From positions 75,354,715 to 75,418,714 of the forward strand of contig CM077646.1 in NCBI GenBank assembly GCA_039707465.1: a stretch of DNA of 64,000 nt. The letters are read 5' to 3'. This DNA comes from Rhabdophis nuchalis. Lineage: Eukaryota; Chordata; Lepidosauria; Squamata; Natricidae. The notes beneath the pieces are model-generated. The model did no database searches. It was given only the letters and a program-made list of their open reading frames with translations, and was not told the DNA's origin. The position numbers and the translations under genes are program-made. Shown here in pieces: positions 44,002 to 55,713 of the stretch (its first letter is position 1; each line of letters begins with the position of its first letter).

Positions 44002-45605
44002 TGTATTTTATTCCTTCCTGAACTACTGTACTAAGGGAGGTAGGGACGATGCTCTGAAAGATGCTCTCTCAGAACTTGACTGCTTACACCACAATAAACA
44101 CTGACAGCTTCCATAATAATCCCTTCCTGTTGCATGAAGCTAGGCTGGATTAGTCCGTGTGGTTACTGAGCTTCATTTTACTGTCACTTCCTGTTTGGAC
44201 TGGGCACAGAATCTTAATGTTAAGTTATGTAAAATGTTGGATGAAATATTTTGTGATATTATTGGTGATGTTAGTATTACTAATTAATTGTGATAACATC
44301 AATAATAATAAGTAATATTGAATATCAATAATATTCCATATTATTAGTTATTACTTTCTGTAATTCTTATTTATATACAATTATGTTTTAAATGAGAAAT
44401 GAGGTAAGGTCATATTTAGATTCTGTATGTAAACTATATCATACAATATGAAGAGAATATATTGGAGCATCTCTAACAATTACAGTATTAGCTCTGCAGC
44501 AATGACTACATTAGTATGTCTGCAGGAAAATCCTGCAGGCAGTAACATCTCCCAGCTATTAATTGCTGATGTCACTTCTCTTCCAAATTCCAAAGTTAAC
44601 AGTAAAGCTGTTTTAATTTCATATAAGAAGAACAATTTTGTCCTCTTGTAACCAATACTTTCTCTGTAAATTACTAACTAGACACTGCTTCTGAGAACAG
44701 TCAATATCTGGAAAAAGAAACCCCTTTCAACACTTAGGAACACAGATTAAATATGACCAAAATATTGTATTTTTTATCCCAGAATAATTACTCTGACTTT
44801 TTATTGATGAAACTTTGGTTATTTAAGATATTGTAATGCATTACATGTTAGATATGCCCATAAATACTCCTAAATCAGACATACTCAACTCTGAAAATGT
44901 TTAATACTTACAGATTTACCATTCATCAGTTATGGTATAAATGTAATTTACTGTGCACAAGTATTCAGATATAATATATAGAATATTTAGTAATGGACAA
45001 ATGATATTCCAGGATCATTAAGAGTCTTGATAATGAGCAACTGATTATAGATCATAGAACACAATTGCATAAGGTACAATATATTTGCTCAGAATGCTTT
45101 CTCTAATAGAATCTAAATAGGCAAACATAAGCATAGCAAGGATCACTTTTCTGCCAATATCTCTGCTACACAACAGAGAATACAGGTTAGACAAATCATT
45201 CCAGTGCCAGCAGTCCCAGAGGCCTATGATATCTGGGGCCAAAGCATGCCAGAGACTCCAAATAATAATGTGAAATCTATCTTTTTACCCTTGTGCAAAG
45301 TCAAAAATCTCAAGGATGATTCTGCTAGTTAAAACTATGGTAGCACCTAATACTCTTTATCACTATTGTGGCTATGCCAGATGAATAAAGTACAAGTGTG
45401 GCCATATTATCTTTCAAGGCAATCATGGAGAACAGCAACCAACTATGAAAGCATTTAAAGGTCTAATGTTTAAATTCAGATTAAACAGCTCTCAATCTCA
45501 TTTCAACCATTACAATATGTATGCTTTCCAAGTTTAACTGTTTACAACTATATGGTGGCTCCACTGTTCTCCATTTCTATTTTCAACAGTTCATAATATT
45601 GAATT

Positions 45606-46263
45606 AATGTATTTTTACACTATAAGATGCACTTCCTCCCCCCAAAAAGTGGGTGGAAATGTCTGTGTATCTTATAGAGTAAATATTGCGGCAGGAGGAG
45701 GGGGTTATTGCGACAGTGGCATTCCCTGCCGCCACGTGTCACCCCCACTGCCATTGGCCACTGCTGGGGAACGCTGGAGCCTTCACTGCCAAGCAGCTGA
45801 CTCCTGGAATACCACTAATCAGCTGTTCTAGGTGGCAGGGATTGCTGCTGCTACTGCTGATTGCCACTGCCAATCGCCGCCACCAAATGGCAGCAATCAG
45901 CAGTGGCAGCAATCTTCGCCACATAGAACAGCTGGTCAGTGGTATTCCAAGAGGCCGATCCAACTGCCAAGCAACTGTTCAGCAGCAAAAGCTTCAGCGT
46001 TCCCTGGCAGCGGCGGTGGCAGCACAGCTCAGTTGACTGGTGGTGGGCGCAACGGAACAGAGCCCTGATGAGCCATATGCTGAGGCTGCGATAACGTGCT
46101 GAAGCTGACCAGACTGCTTGCTGTTTGGTGCAAGGATGCTAGCAGATGAATACCAGATGGATGCTGGGAGGCAGAGGCAGATTTTTTTTTTCTTGCTTTC
46201 CTCCTCTAAAGCTAATGTGCGTGTTACGGTCCGGTGCGTCTTATACTGTGAAAAATATGGTAC
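45606..46263. mobile_element. Foldback TIR MITE, TATAAGATGCAC family
   Basis: The terminal sequences TTTTTACACTATAAGATGCAC and GTGCGTCTTATACTGTGAAAAA (in parts) are inverted repeats related to those at 30,697 and 52,365. The interior is a long imperfect palindrome: 45,735-45,880 pairs with 45,890-46,035, for example GGAATACCACTAATCAGCTG against its inverted partner at about 45,921-45,947. Spurious Ala/Gly/Ser-rich frames occur on both strands. Confidence 0.65.
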
Positions 46264-46621
46264 GTTCAAGAGGACAAAGATAAAGGGGATACATGTAGCA
46301 AACTGTGAACTAAGATAAATACCTGTGATAACCTGTAGGAAGATAATGTCAAATAAGTGCATCCACTTGAGTTTGAAGTGAAAATGGATAAGTAAATAAA
46401 GCAAAGTATGCAAAATCTATTATTTGTTCCCAGATTGTAGTAGCCATATTGAAACTAGAAATTGTACCTCAGCTGAACAATCTGCTACTATACAACACTG
46501 TAGTATAGTTTTAAAATAATGTATATAATAAATTATGACAAATATATAGACTTGCAGAACGTATTTTAGCATATTAAGTCTAACTAGAAAGATTGATTTT
46601 AGGACTGAAGACAGACTATAC

Positions 46622-46992
46622 CAGTGATGGCGAACCTATGGCATGGGTGCCACAGGTGGCATGCAGAACCATTTCTTAGGGCACGTGAGGCATTGCCCTG
46701 TCAGCTCCAGTGCACTTGTGTGTGCTGGCCAGCTGATTTAGGCCTTCTTTTGAGGCTGTTTTTCTCCCTCTGAAGGCTTCAGGGAAGCTCCTGAAGCCTC
46801 TGGAGGTGGGGCGGGAGGCTGTTTTCACCCTCCCCAGGCTCCTAGAAAGCCTCTGGAGCCTGGGGAGGGTGAAAAAAGTGTGCCTAAAAGCAGGGGTCAT
46901 GCACATAGCATTATGGGTGTGGCACACCCATGCATGACCATCCTGCGCTCCCGCTTTTGGCACGCGAGCCAAAAAAAGGTTAGCCATCACTG
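46622..46992. mobile_element. hAT-type MITE with perfect 8-bp target duplication
   Basis: A 371-bp element begins CAGTGATGGCGAACCTATGG and ends GGTTAGCCATCACTG. It is flanked by GACTATAC at 46,614-46,621 and 46,993-47,000. The interior is GC-rich and non-coding. It is the same family as 22,917-23,365. Confidence 0.9.
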
Positions 46993-47406
46993 GACTATAC
47001 AGACAAATTAACCAGTATTATTTCCTTATTTAATGTTAATTTTCACTAGTAAAAATAATTCAAAGTGGAACCTTTAAAATGTTACAAAAATGTGATTGGA
47101 TTCTATATTTTTAACTGTTAATTTGCACCTTAAATACAAGTTACTCTACATTAAAGTCACATGACATTCATGTTACAACTTATTCAACTTTCAGTTTGTT
47201 CTGTTTTTTCTATTGCATAATGTGCAGGAAAATAAACATCCTTATCATGTCCATGCCATACGGTGCCAGGTGGTAATTTTTGCTAATATATTAATTAGTA
47301 GCTTTCCCTAAAATAAACCAAAAGAATGAAAGTGTTTTCAAAATAGTAAATGTATATTAATACCTGACAGCACACTAAAAACTTATTTTATAGTCACTAA
47401 AAAATA

Positions 47407-47820
47407 GGACAGGTAATCCTCGACTTGCAACCATTCATTTAGTGACAGGTTGTAATCACTAAATGACTGTGCCAAGTTACAACAGCACTGAAAAAAGTGA
47501 CTTGATTATTTTTTAAACTTATGATCATTGTAGCATCCTCACAGTCAGTTGATCAAAATTCAGATGCTTGGCAACTGGCATGTATTTATGGCAATTGCAG
47601 TGTCTTGGGTTACGTGATCACCTTTTGCAACCTTGTGACAAGCAAAATCAATGAGGAAGTCAGATTCACTTAACAACCATGTTACTAACTTAAAAGGGAT
47701 TCACTTAATAATGGTGGTAATAAAGGTCTTAAAATGGGGCAAAGCTTACTTAACACTATCTTGCTTAGCAAGGGAAATTTTGGGGGGAATTGTGATAGTA
47801 AATTGAGGACTACCGGTACT
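47407..47820 (+). mobile_element. MITE of the CAGGTAGTCCTCGACTT family
   Basis: A nearly full-length copy: ACAGGTAATCCTCGACTTGC at the left, core CAAAATTCAGATGCTTGGCA, and AAATTGAGGACTACCGGTAC at the right; the two ends are inverted repeats. There is no coding sequence. Confidence 0.75.
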
Positions 47821-48210
47821 TTAATGAATGTAATTACAACTTGGATAGCAAAAGCATTGATGTGAACATATTACAACATCTGAATATTATATTTTAGTTT
47901 CTACTTGAGAAAGACAGGTATTATGGCATCCTTAACATTTAAAGAATATCTGCCTTTATGCCACATAAACTTCTAATACAAGCTAAAGGTAAAATAATAC
48001 AGAATGCCTATGAAATCCAACATGTCTTATGTTGAAAAAAGAAGTTTTTACAAGAAGCCTAGACTTCTCATTGTACCTTTCAGGAAATGATTGACATGTT
48101 TTACATGATATTAGTCACATGTTTGATCATACCAAAGTCTATCAGTTGAGAACTTAGTTATGATTTATTTTGTGTACCACTGATTTAAAAAGTTTAATTT
48201 GTATGCAACC

Positions 48211-48244
48211 CATGGTACCCATTCCATTACTAATGGGTACCATG
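48211..48244. repeat. Perfect 12-bp hairpin, 10-nt loop
   Basis: CATGGTACCCAT, loop TCCATTACTA, then ATGGGTACCATG. The loop sequence is partly complementary to ACTAATGGAATG just downstream, so two alternative stems are possible. Confidence 0.9.
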
Positions 48245-49125
48245 GTACTAAAGTACTAATGGAATGTAAAACTACAATACCCTGTACAGGTATTTCCAAA
48301 TTTTTGTGTTAAATACTTAAAATTAAATTGTGTATTCATAAAACTGGAACATTCTTGCTTAAATATATTTTAAAACATACAAAGCAAATAAAGATACATT
48401 GCTCAGATACAATCAGTCAAATTTTATGAAGGGTGAATATAAACAATTACCCAAAGGAATTCTCAATAAAATGTGCATCTCCTTACCATGTAAAGTTGGA
48501 GGTTTAAATTATAGCTTCAGAATACTAAAAAATTACTTCACTTAAGTATTGCTTTCCTCAGAATGACAAGCAAAAAACTAGCTGCATCATTAGCTACAGC
48601 ATTCAATTTTTAAAAAACTGGAACATTTGCCCAATTTCAAATCATATTACAATAAAAAAAAACATCTGAGCATAGATGGTGGAGATAAAAATTGATTTAT
48701 TTTTTAAATTAAATGATTTATTAGAGAACTAATGACTAAGGTACTTCTGATCAGGCATGGAAATATCTGTTATTCTTCAGACATCAAATTATATAGTACT
48801 GAAGCAGTGTTGGAAACAATAAGTCAATAGTTCTGTTTGCGATGGATGTGCAGTATCTGCATAGCCATTTCTTAGTTTCAACTATATAATAGCGCAATGA
48901 GAAGATTGTTGTCAGAATAAATTCAACAATTTTTAAACACTTTACCAGCTAATATGGCCTATGTATTGATAAATTTCTTAAAAACCAATGCCTTAGGCAA
49001 AATTTAATAAAATCTGAAACATGTAAACCAACATTTCAGTCTTCAAAGAGTCAGCAACACTAAAGTAACTAATACTAAGGAAAGCATGTTCATAAAATTT
49101 TCTTGAGAAATTTAAAATGTCTTAC

Positions 49126-49323
49126 CTTTCCAGTCTTGTGGTCAAACCAGACAAGTGCATGATTCCTAGACAGGACTTTACAGTCAAAGGTGGCATTATT
49201 TTGAGCTGGTCGACATCGAGCCACTGATCGTCCAATTTTGACAGGCTCATCCAGGTAGACATGGCGTTCTTGAAATGGATGAGAGTTCGGGCGGCAAGTA
49301 AAGATAGCCAAGGCTGAAGGCAT
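49126..49323 (-). CDS. SLMAP: SLMAP coding exon 1: start codon and first half of FHA domain
   Basis: This exon encodes residues 1-66 of sarcolemma associated protein, starting [15 protein letters not shown] is a tail-anchored coiled-coil protein; through its N-terminal FHA domain it binds phosphothreonine on MST1/2 kinases and brings them to the STRIPAK PP2A complex, restraining Hippo signalling (established knowledge). The phosphopeptide-binding motifs are visible: GRS with Arg32 and LSRNH at residues 51-55. An in-frame TAG at 49,417-49,419 upstream and no ATG in between make 49,323 the start. The exon ends in AAG followed by GTAAG (phase 0). The sequence is essentially the mammalian one; residue 28 is Val where I recall Ile in human. 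An intron of 25.3 kb follows. Confidence 0.97.
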
Positions 49324-50219
49324 TGAGGATAGATATGTGGTGCCACACCAACCAGGAAAGAAGAGAAACTCTTCTTGATCCAAGTCCCCCTCCACAGTTG
49401 ATAAGCAAAGCTCCCACTATACTTCACATTAAAGCAGGACAAACATTACCTGCCATCAAGATCTAACAACTCATACCTCCAGTCTGTGAACTAAGGCAGG
49501 CAATAATCCAACAGAGAAGCCCCATTGTTTTCTTTTTAAAAAAAGGTTTGTAGCAAGTTTAAGAAGTTCCACTTTAATCCATCTCCCTCAATGATGTGAA
49601 CAAGCATATGACCACTCCAAAGAGAAACAGAACTTGTTCAAATTAAGGTGGAGATAGTTATAAATCCAAGTGAATGACTCACACGAAAAATACTTGTTTG
49701 GGATGTACGCACTTTTATCCTCTTCCGTAATCACTTGCCCAAGCTTTTCTTCACCAGAGAAACAATAAAAATCTCAAGAGAGTGGGACTGAAGAGGTTCA
49801 CAAGACAGGAGTTAAGAACTGGAGAATGATCCAGGGATAAGTCTGTGGTTCATCCGTTTCACACATCAGCAGGATCAGGAAAGGGAGGGTGCCTTGCTAA
49901 AAAAAAACAGGTTCTCCCCCTCCCTAGGCAGCATAGGCCCAGGCTCCAATTTTCAAGGAGCCAACGGAAACCCCAATGTGATCATGAAGGAAATGCAAGT
50001 ATTTCCCCATACATCTTAGCGCAATACACCTGGCTACATATCCGAGCCACTGAATAACACGGGTCTCCTCCAACAGAGAGAGAGAGAGAGAGAAACGGAC
50101 AGGGGGCTGATCAGCCAGATGCGGACGTCGGGTGAAAGCAGGAGCTCTATTGGGGTCACTTCCACTGAGGGTCTAAACCAACGCGGATAACTTATCGGGG
50201 AAAGGGGGAGGAAGCCATC
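49324..50219 (-). other. SLMAP: Probable SLMAP 5' UTR and first-intron region
   Basis: This stretch lies between the CpG island and the start codon, with ordinary AT content and no repeat recognised. It either is a long unspliced 5' UTR or contains a short 5' intron. Possible minus-strand signals include donors near 49,443 and 49,485 and an acceptor near 49,615. Nothing decides between these from sequence alone. Confidence 0.4.
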
Positions 50220-50930
50220 CGGCGGCTCTCGCTGTGGAGATCTCGGGGCAAACGGCGGCAGAATCTCCTCAGGAAACTGGGAGGGCGAAGGCCGGTGGAA
50301 CCGCGGGCGACGAAGAGTCGGGAACTGCAGGTGGCAGCGAAAGGGCGAACAATTTCACTCCCTTCCTGAGGCGCCTTTTGCTTTCGCCCTGCCGGAGCTC
50401 CGTCCCGCTGCTGCCCCGGGAGAGGCCTGGAGGCCGGACGCCTTACGAGCTGGGTGTCAAGCGGCCGCCGTCCACGAAAACTTTCCCTCGACCTGTGAAA
50501 TCAAAACAAACCCGGTCAGCCTCCGGAGCTCAGGCGGGCCCCGGCTCAACCGCCCCTCGCGGGGTTTCTCGGCTCGCTCGAGGCGCGCCAGGGCGAAAGG
50601 ACAGCGGGACGCGAAAGCCTCAGCGCTCTCCGTCCGCCCGCCCGCGGGCTCTTACCTTCCACAGCAGCAACAGGAGCGGCCATACTGACTGGAAACCTAC
50701 CCGGTGTAGCAGCCGCCGCCGCTGCCGCCGCCGCCGCCGCGCTGCCGGGGAGGGGAAAAGGGAATGAGAGGGGTGGAGCTGCCTTGCAATGGGCCTGACC
50801 AAAAGAAAGGCTGACGGCCAGCCAGCCGCTCCGCGCAGGCGCAAACTGGGAACGCGCGACAGGGAGACATGCGCAGAGGGACCCGCTGAAGCTCTTTGTT
50901 GGAGACTGGCAAGCCGTGGTTGCCCGTACT
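50220..50930 (-). promoter_or_regulatory. SLMAP: CpG-island promoter of SLMAP
   Basis: This is the longest stretch rich in GC and CpG in an otherwise AT-rich window, and it lies 0.9-1.6 kb upstream of the SLMAP start codon on the minus strand. It carries a near-consensus NRF1-type site (GCGCAGGCGCA at 50,833-50,843) and a TGCGCA half site at about 50,869. No TATA box was noticed, as expected for a broadly expressed gene. The start site cannot be placed from sequence alone. Transcription on the plus strand from the same island is possible, but no gene is recognised there. Confidence 0.75.
50656..50683 (-). other. ATG plus splice donor in the CpG island (candidate 5' exon end)
   Basis: On the minus strand an ATG opens nine codons (MAAPVAAVE) and one further base, then runs straight into GTAAGAGC, a consensus donor. 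This could be the 3' end of a SLMAP 5' exon containing a short upstream reading frame, or an alternative N-terminus. A plausible acceptor (CTGTTTCTCTTTGGAG) lies at about 49,615-49,630. The exon with MPSAL has an in-frame stop at 49,417-49,419, so a fused longer protein requires an acceptor between that stop and the ATG. Confidence 0.35.
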
Positions 50931-52364
50931 CTGGGAATGCGCTGCTGGCGCTGTTTCCGGGTAGTAAAAAAAAAAAAAGAAGAAGAAGGGTAAAAGCTTA
51001 CCAGAGGACTAAATGGAAAGGCCCCGGCCGCCAAAGGCCTTTTAAGTTCTGCAGATACTGGGGTTTTTTCCCCCAAGAAGGGAGGTAGGGGAGAAAGCAT
51101 CACGTTGAATGGCAAGGGGTGGAAAAGCGGGCAGCCAATAGCTTTACCTGAGGAAGACGGGAAATCTACAGCAGAATTGGATATCGTTACTCCACGGAAC
51201 GAGGGGGAAAACTTTTATTTCACACCTTTGGAAATGCCAAAGAGACATAGATCTTGCGAAATTGTTGCAGCAAGAAATCGAAGCGGAGACCGTGTCCTGT
51301 ATTCATTTACCTGGGAGTAATTCCACATAAAATAGAGGCTGCTTAGTATATCAGTAAATACTATAATTTACACACACACACACACACAAACTGTTTATTA
51401 AGCAGTTTATACGTTCCCTAAGATTTATTCCAGTGTAAATGCGGATCAGTTTGCAGATAGTTCTTTAGTCCTTCGTTCCCTTTGGCACAAATACCTCCTG
51501 CATTTTCATCAATGATACCGGGAGGAGACATGTCAAACAAAGCAGTATTTAAAATTATCTTGAACTGGAAGGTTGAGTACAAATCAACAAGAGCAACATT
51601 AGCAAAACCAAGGTCAAACTTAAATGTTGAGGAAACAACGGTACAAGGGCAGGAGATAACTGGTTACAGAACAGCATTTAAATTAGATGGGCTAGAGTCC
51701 AATTCTGCTTTGTTCATGGGGTCGCACTGAAGGAAAAAGACTGCATTTGTGCAACACGCCTCTAGTTAACTGGATTATTACTCAGCCCAATTTCCTGGAT
51801 TCACATGATGCATTAATTGCGCTCACACAACATGCAAGATTAAAATAACTAATTTATGACTGTCATGCAAATATAGTCACTTGGTACTATTTATTGTGTT
51901 ATTTTTAAATTAATCTGTTTTTTCATATTCAATATTCAAACCAGTTAATTAAAAAATTAAACACTGGCTCTGTTGACATGAACACATTGAATATAGAATG
52001 TCTGTCTAGAGTATATGAGCTCTGCTAATGAGTAATTACATAGTTCATATCCTTTGAATCCAATAAGGTAACAATGGTTAAGTATGTCACTGTAAACACA
52101 CCTATTTAAATATATATAATTTTGTAACAATGATAAAATCCCAATTACAATTGCTCAAGTATTTTCACAATTGCTGGTCTTAAATGTAAGCATCCTCTTT
52201 CAATCACAGTCCTTCCTAAAAATCATGGCCAACACTTTTCCTTTTTTCCATATAGATTACAATCTTGATGTCAGGGACTAATTGCAAAATTTAAGTACGC
52301 TATTTTCTTACTTCTCCCCTTTCTGGGATAGATATAATTCTTTGCAACAATAGAGATTTATTTA
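50931..52364. other. Upstream flank of SLMAP, no gene recognised
   Basis: This stretch begins with moderately GC-rich sequence just outside the CpG island, with an A-rich run at 50,967 and a (CA)n run at 51,370-51,388. It then becomes ordinary AT-rich sequence. No exon of a neighbouring gene could be identified. Confidence 0.5.
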
Positions 52365-53015
52365 CCATATTTTTCGGACTATAAGATGCACCAGAATATA
52401 AGACGCACCAAGATTTTGAAGAGGTAAATTTTAAAAATGTTTAAAAAAAGTTTTTGCCCTCCCCGGCCCCAAGGAGCACTCTGCAGCTTCCCAAACCCTC
52501 TGCACATCCCGTTTTTGGGGAAAGGGGGGCATGCAGAGAGTTTGAGAGGCCTGCAAAGTGCTCCTGGGAGCCGGGAAAGGCAAAAATGTGACGCCTGGGG
52601 GGTTTGGGAGGTGAAAAATGGGCCCGTTTTTTACAAATATGGGGCATGCAGAGGGTGTGGGAGGCCTGTAGAGTGCTCCTGAGGGCTGGGGAGGGCAAAA
52701 ATCGAGCAAAAAATGGGGCATGCAGAGGGTGTGGGAGGCCTGCAGAGTACTCCTGGAGGCTTGGGAGGACAAAAACAGCCCCATTTTTGTGAAAACGGGC
52801 CCATTTTTTGCTCATTTTTGCCCCCCCCCCCAGCCCTCCGGAGTACTTTGCAGGTCTCCCAAACCCTCTGCACATCCATTTTTATGAAAAACAGGATGCA
52901 CCAGACAGGGTTTCAGGAGGCCAAAAATGCTGTATTCAGTGTATAAGACGCCTCCAGAGTTTCACCCTCTTTTGGGGGTGGGGGGGAGTGCGTCTTATAC
53001 TCAGAAAAATACGGT
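52365..53015. mobile_element. TIR MITE, CGGACTATAAGAYGCACC family
   Basis: The left terminus ACCATATTTTTCGGACTATA and right terminus TATACTCAGAAAAATACGGT are inverted repeats flanked by TA. The interior has three forward copies of GCATGCAGAGRGTKTGRGAG (about 52,529, 52,646, 52,717) and inverted counterparts near both ends. TA flanks hint at a Tc1/mariner-like origin, but this is not certain. Confidence 0.65.
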
Positions 53016-53049
53016 AATATATCTAAATCTTGAGCAAATCCAATTTTAG

Positions 53050-53118
53050 ATATGTATCTGCGGAGAAGGGCGGGATATAAATATAAATAAAATAAATAAA
53101 ATAAAATAAATAAAAGCA
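53050..53118 (+). mobile_element. L2-type 3' tail remnant
   Basis: GCGGAGAAGGGCGGGATATA followed by AAATAAA-type repeats is the terminal L2 signature without any upstream LINE sequence. Confidence 0.6.
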
Positions 53119-53343
53119 ATTTAAAATCAAGTTGAAGATTTCACTTCTAAGTTACAGATGTCCAAAATAGTAACAATTTCAAGATTATATGCTGCATTAA
53201 GCCTCAGATAAAGCTCCAAATGTGATTAAGAATCCATGTAGGTTTTTACTGATCCATTTCTGTAATTTATTCATTGTTGAATAACAAATGATTTGATCAC
53301 AGTGTATAGACTCAATTCATGTTTGTCTATTTTCTGTTCATAT

Positions 53344-53653
53344 TAGTGGTGGTTGCAAGCGGTATGCCCCGGTACAAGCGTACCGGTGCCTGCCAGGAGC
53401 ACTGGGTACCAGTACGGTGCTCCAGAAGGCCCACCTGCCCACCCACCGTCCTTACCTGTATTAAGCTCTTTGGTGCTTCCGCTCACGCACATAGAGTGTA
53501 CGGCGCCTGCACGACGCTCCGCTGACCAGTTGGAGCATTGCGGAGACGTCGCAGAGCATCACAGGAGGTAAGAACGCATGCACACGTTCATGTGGTGGCT
53601 GACAGACCCCATTGCACTGTACTGGTTGCAACGGGATAAGGAACCCACCACTG
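53344..53653. mobile_element. hAT-type MITE with perfect 8-bp target duplication
   Basis: A 310-bp element begins TAGTGGTGGTTGC and ends GGAACCCACCACTG. It is flanked by GTTCATAT at 53,336-53,343 and 53,654-53,661. The interior is GC-rich and CpG-containing and non-coding. The first base is T rather than the usual C. Confidence 0.85.
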
Positions 53654-53684
53654 GTTCATATACAGTTATGAGCTATGGCTACAG

Positions 53685-54055
53685 TTGGGACTGGAACTTT
53701 TGTGGCTAAGTGAAATGGTCATTAAGTGAATGATTTTACCAGAGCTTTTACCAGAGCTTTTTTGCTGTGGTTGTTAGATCTTACAGTCATGAAACAAATT
53801 CAGTTTACTCTCCATTGAATTTGCTTTGTTGGAATCCAGCTGGCATAGTGGCAAATGGCAGTTATGGGACTCTGGGCCAATGCAAGTAAGTTAAACACAT
53901 GCCAGTTGCAAAGTGCCCAAATTTTTATCACGCGACTGTGGGGACGCTGCAACAGTTGTAAGTGCAAGAACTGGTTGTAAGTCGCTTTCTTCAGTTCTAT
54001 CTTAACTTTTAGCAGTTGCTAACCTAATGGTTATAAGTCAAAGACTACCTGTATC
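53685..54055 (+). mobile_element. MITE of the CAGGTAGTCCTCGACTT family (diverged)
   Basis: It shows GCTAAGTGAAATGGTCATTA, a core with GCCAGTTGCAAAGTGCCC, CACGCGACTGTGGGGACGCT, and the end ATAAGTCAAAGACTACCTGT. The inner order matches the family in reversed sense in places. It is old and partial. Confidence 0.5.
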
Positions 54056-55316
54056 ATACTACATCAAAGGCAAACTTCATGTTGGCTTAGTATGTTTTCT
54101 GAATCCATTGGATCCAAATCTAAACTATAAGTTAAGTTGTGATAAAAGAAGAGCTTAATCACAATTTATAACCATGATTTATTGAAGGCTAGTTGTATAC
54201 CAAGCCAACTAGACTTAGACTGTTGGTTAAATTACGATTTAGGGATTATTTTCCTCAGAAAAATTTGGTAGGGCAGAAAGCAATACAATCACAAACCAGA
54301 GTGATCATGTACAGTATTTCCTCTGTCTGTTTTTCACTGCTGTTTCCATCCCCAGGTGCACAAGGAGCTATTTTCAAAACAAAGAGGCTAGGGAGTGAAT
54401 TAGTTTTGCATGCATGTTGCCTCACTGAACTACCATGATTTGTTTGTTTCAATAATTCAAGTAAATAAAAACAAATAAAAAGGAATGATTGACCTACTAA
54501 GCACAACAAGATTTACTAGGTTACCAAGTGAAACAGTGAATTGCCAAAACATGTCTGTAGTTTGCTAGGTGGGGCTCTTAATGATGATTAATGCTGAATC
54601 TGCCTTACTTTGTCACATAAACAAGCCCGCTGTGTTCATACCGGAGCATTAATCTACAAACTAACTAAATGCATTACACTAAGTACACAGCTTCAGAAGA
54701 ATTGCTTTGGATTTTGCTCAAACATAGCACCTTGGTATGATTTATTAAATCATGCAAGACTTTTTTCCAGCTTCCAAGTGAGTCTGAGAAATATGCTGCT
54801 ATTTTTAAGAATTGCATGCAACATATACTGCTTTAATAATTTACTGCATTACAGCAGTAGCAAAGGCATCCTGAGGATTGAGAACTTTTATCAAAAAGTT
54901 GAACATAACATCACAGCATTGCAATGCAGCCTCTACCTATTCCATGCCTGCTTGTTTATAACAAGCACAGCTTACGCAGAAGAGGCAGAACTTGTATTGC
55001 CACACTGCAAGGCCATTTTCATCATTTGCCCTTCCTTCTGGATGCTCTTAAGCAGCAACATCATTTTCACACTTGCACAAAAAACGTGAAAAAAGACACT
55101 CAGATTTTAATAAGCTACCGAAAGGTGTTATGCTCATTCAAGATCCAAAGCACTTCTTTCTGAATCATTTCTGAAGCAATAACATTCAGTTAAGTGTTTT
55201 ATGCAATGTCAACTGAGATGGTCAATATATGGTGTGTTGTGATGTATAACCAGAAAAGTTAGTCGTTGTTATAAAACACAGATAAAATAGCAATGATTAT
55301 ATTGGACAAAATTAGC

Positions 55317-55455
55317 CCCTTTAAAACATCTCACTCTAGGTATGCCTAGAGAGTAAGATGTTTTAAAGGAAAAGCATAGAAGGGATACGTAACTTGGTGC
55401 TCTCTATACCTACCTAGAGGGCACCATGTTACCTATCTTTTCCCTATGCTTTATT
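55317..55455. repeat. Cluster of nested hairpins
   Basis: TTTAAAACATCTCACTCTAG (55,320) pairs with CTAGAGAGTAAGATGTTTTA (55,348). Next, GTAACTTGGTGCTCTCTA (55,389) pairs with TAGAGGGCACCATGTTAC (55,415). An outer pair AAAGCATAGAAGGGATA / CTTTTCCCTATGCTTT encloses the second hairpin. No coding sequence. Confidence 0.8.
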
Positions 55456-55713
55456 AACCTGCCCAGTTTCTCTGATAATAAGACCCTCCCGGATAATAAG
55501 CCCAATCAGGCTTTTGAGCACAAGTGCTAAAATGACTCCTCCCCCGAAAATAAGCCCTCCCCAAAAATATTGCATTACAGCAGCCGCCAAGAGGTGACCA
55601 CACTCACCGCCTCCTGCACCTCAAAAATAATGAGCTCCCTGAAAATAAGGCCAAGCGCTTATTTCAGGGTCAAAAGAAAATAAGGCCCTGTCTTATTTTC
55701 GGGGAAATACAGT
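55455..55713 (+). mobile_element. MITE of the TTTCCCCGAAAATAAGACC family
   Basis: The left end TTTCTCTGATAATAAGACCC and right end CTTATTTTCGGGGAAATACA are inverted repeats. The interior GATAATAAGCCCAATCAGGC and TTGAGCACAAGTGCTAAAAT is shared with the copy at 60,049-60,250 in the same orientation. Non-coding. Confidence 0.7.

Noticed and set aside
50234..50767. 177-residue open frame on the plus strand across the CpG island
   Set aside because: Its composition (Arg, Gly, Pro, Ser) follows the GC content, it overlaps the promoter on the opposite strand, and it matches no family I recognise.
54610..55089. 159-residue open frame on the plus strand
   Set aside because: No recognisable domain, no splice-site or conservation evidence, and composition typical of random AT-rich sequence.
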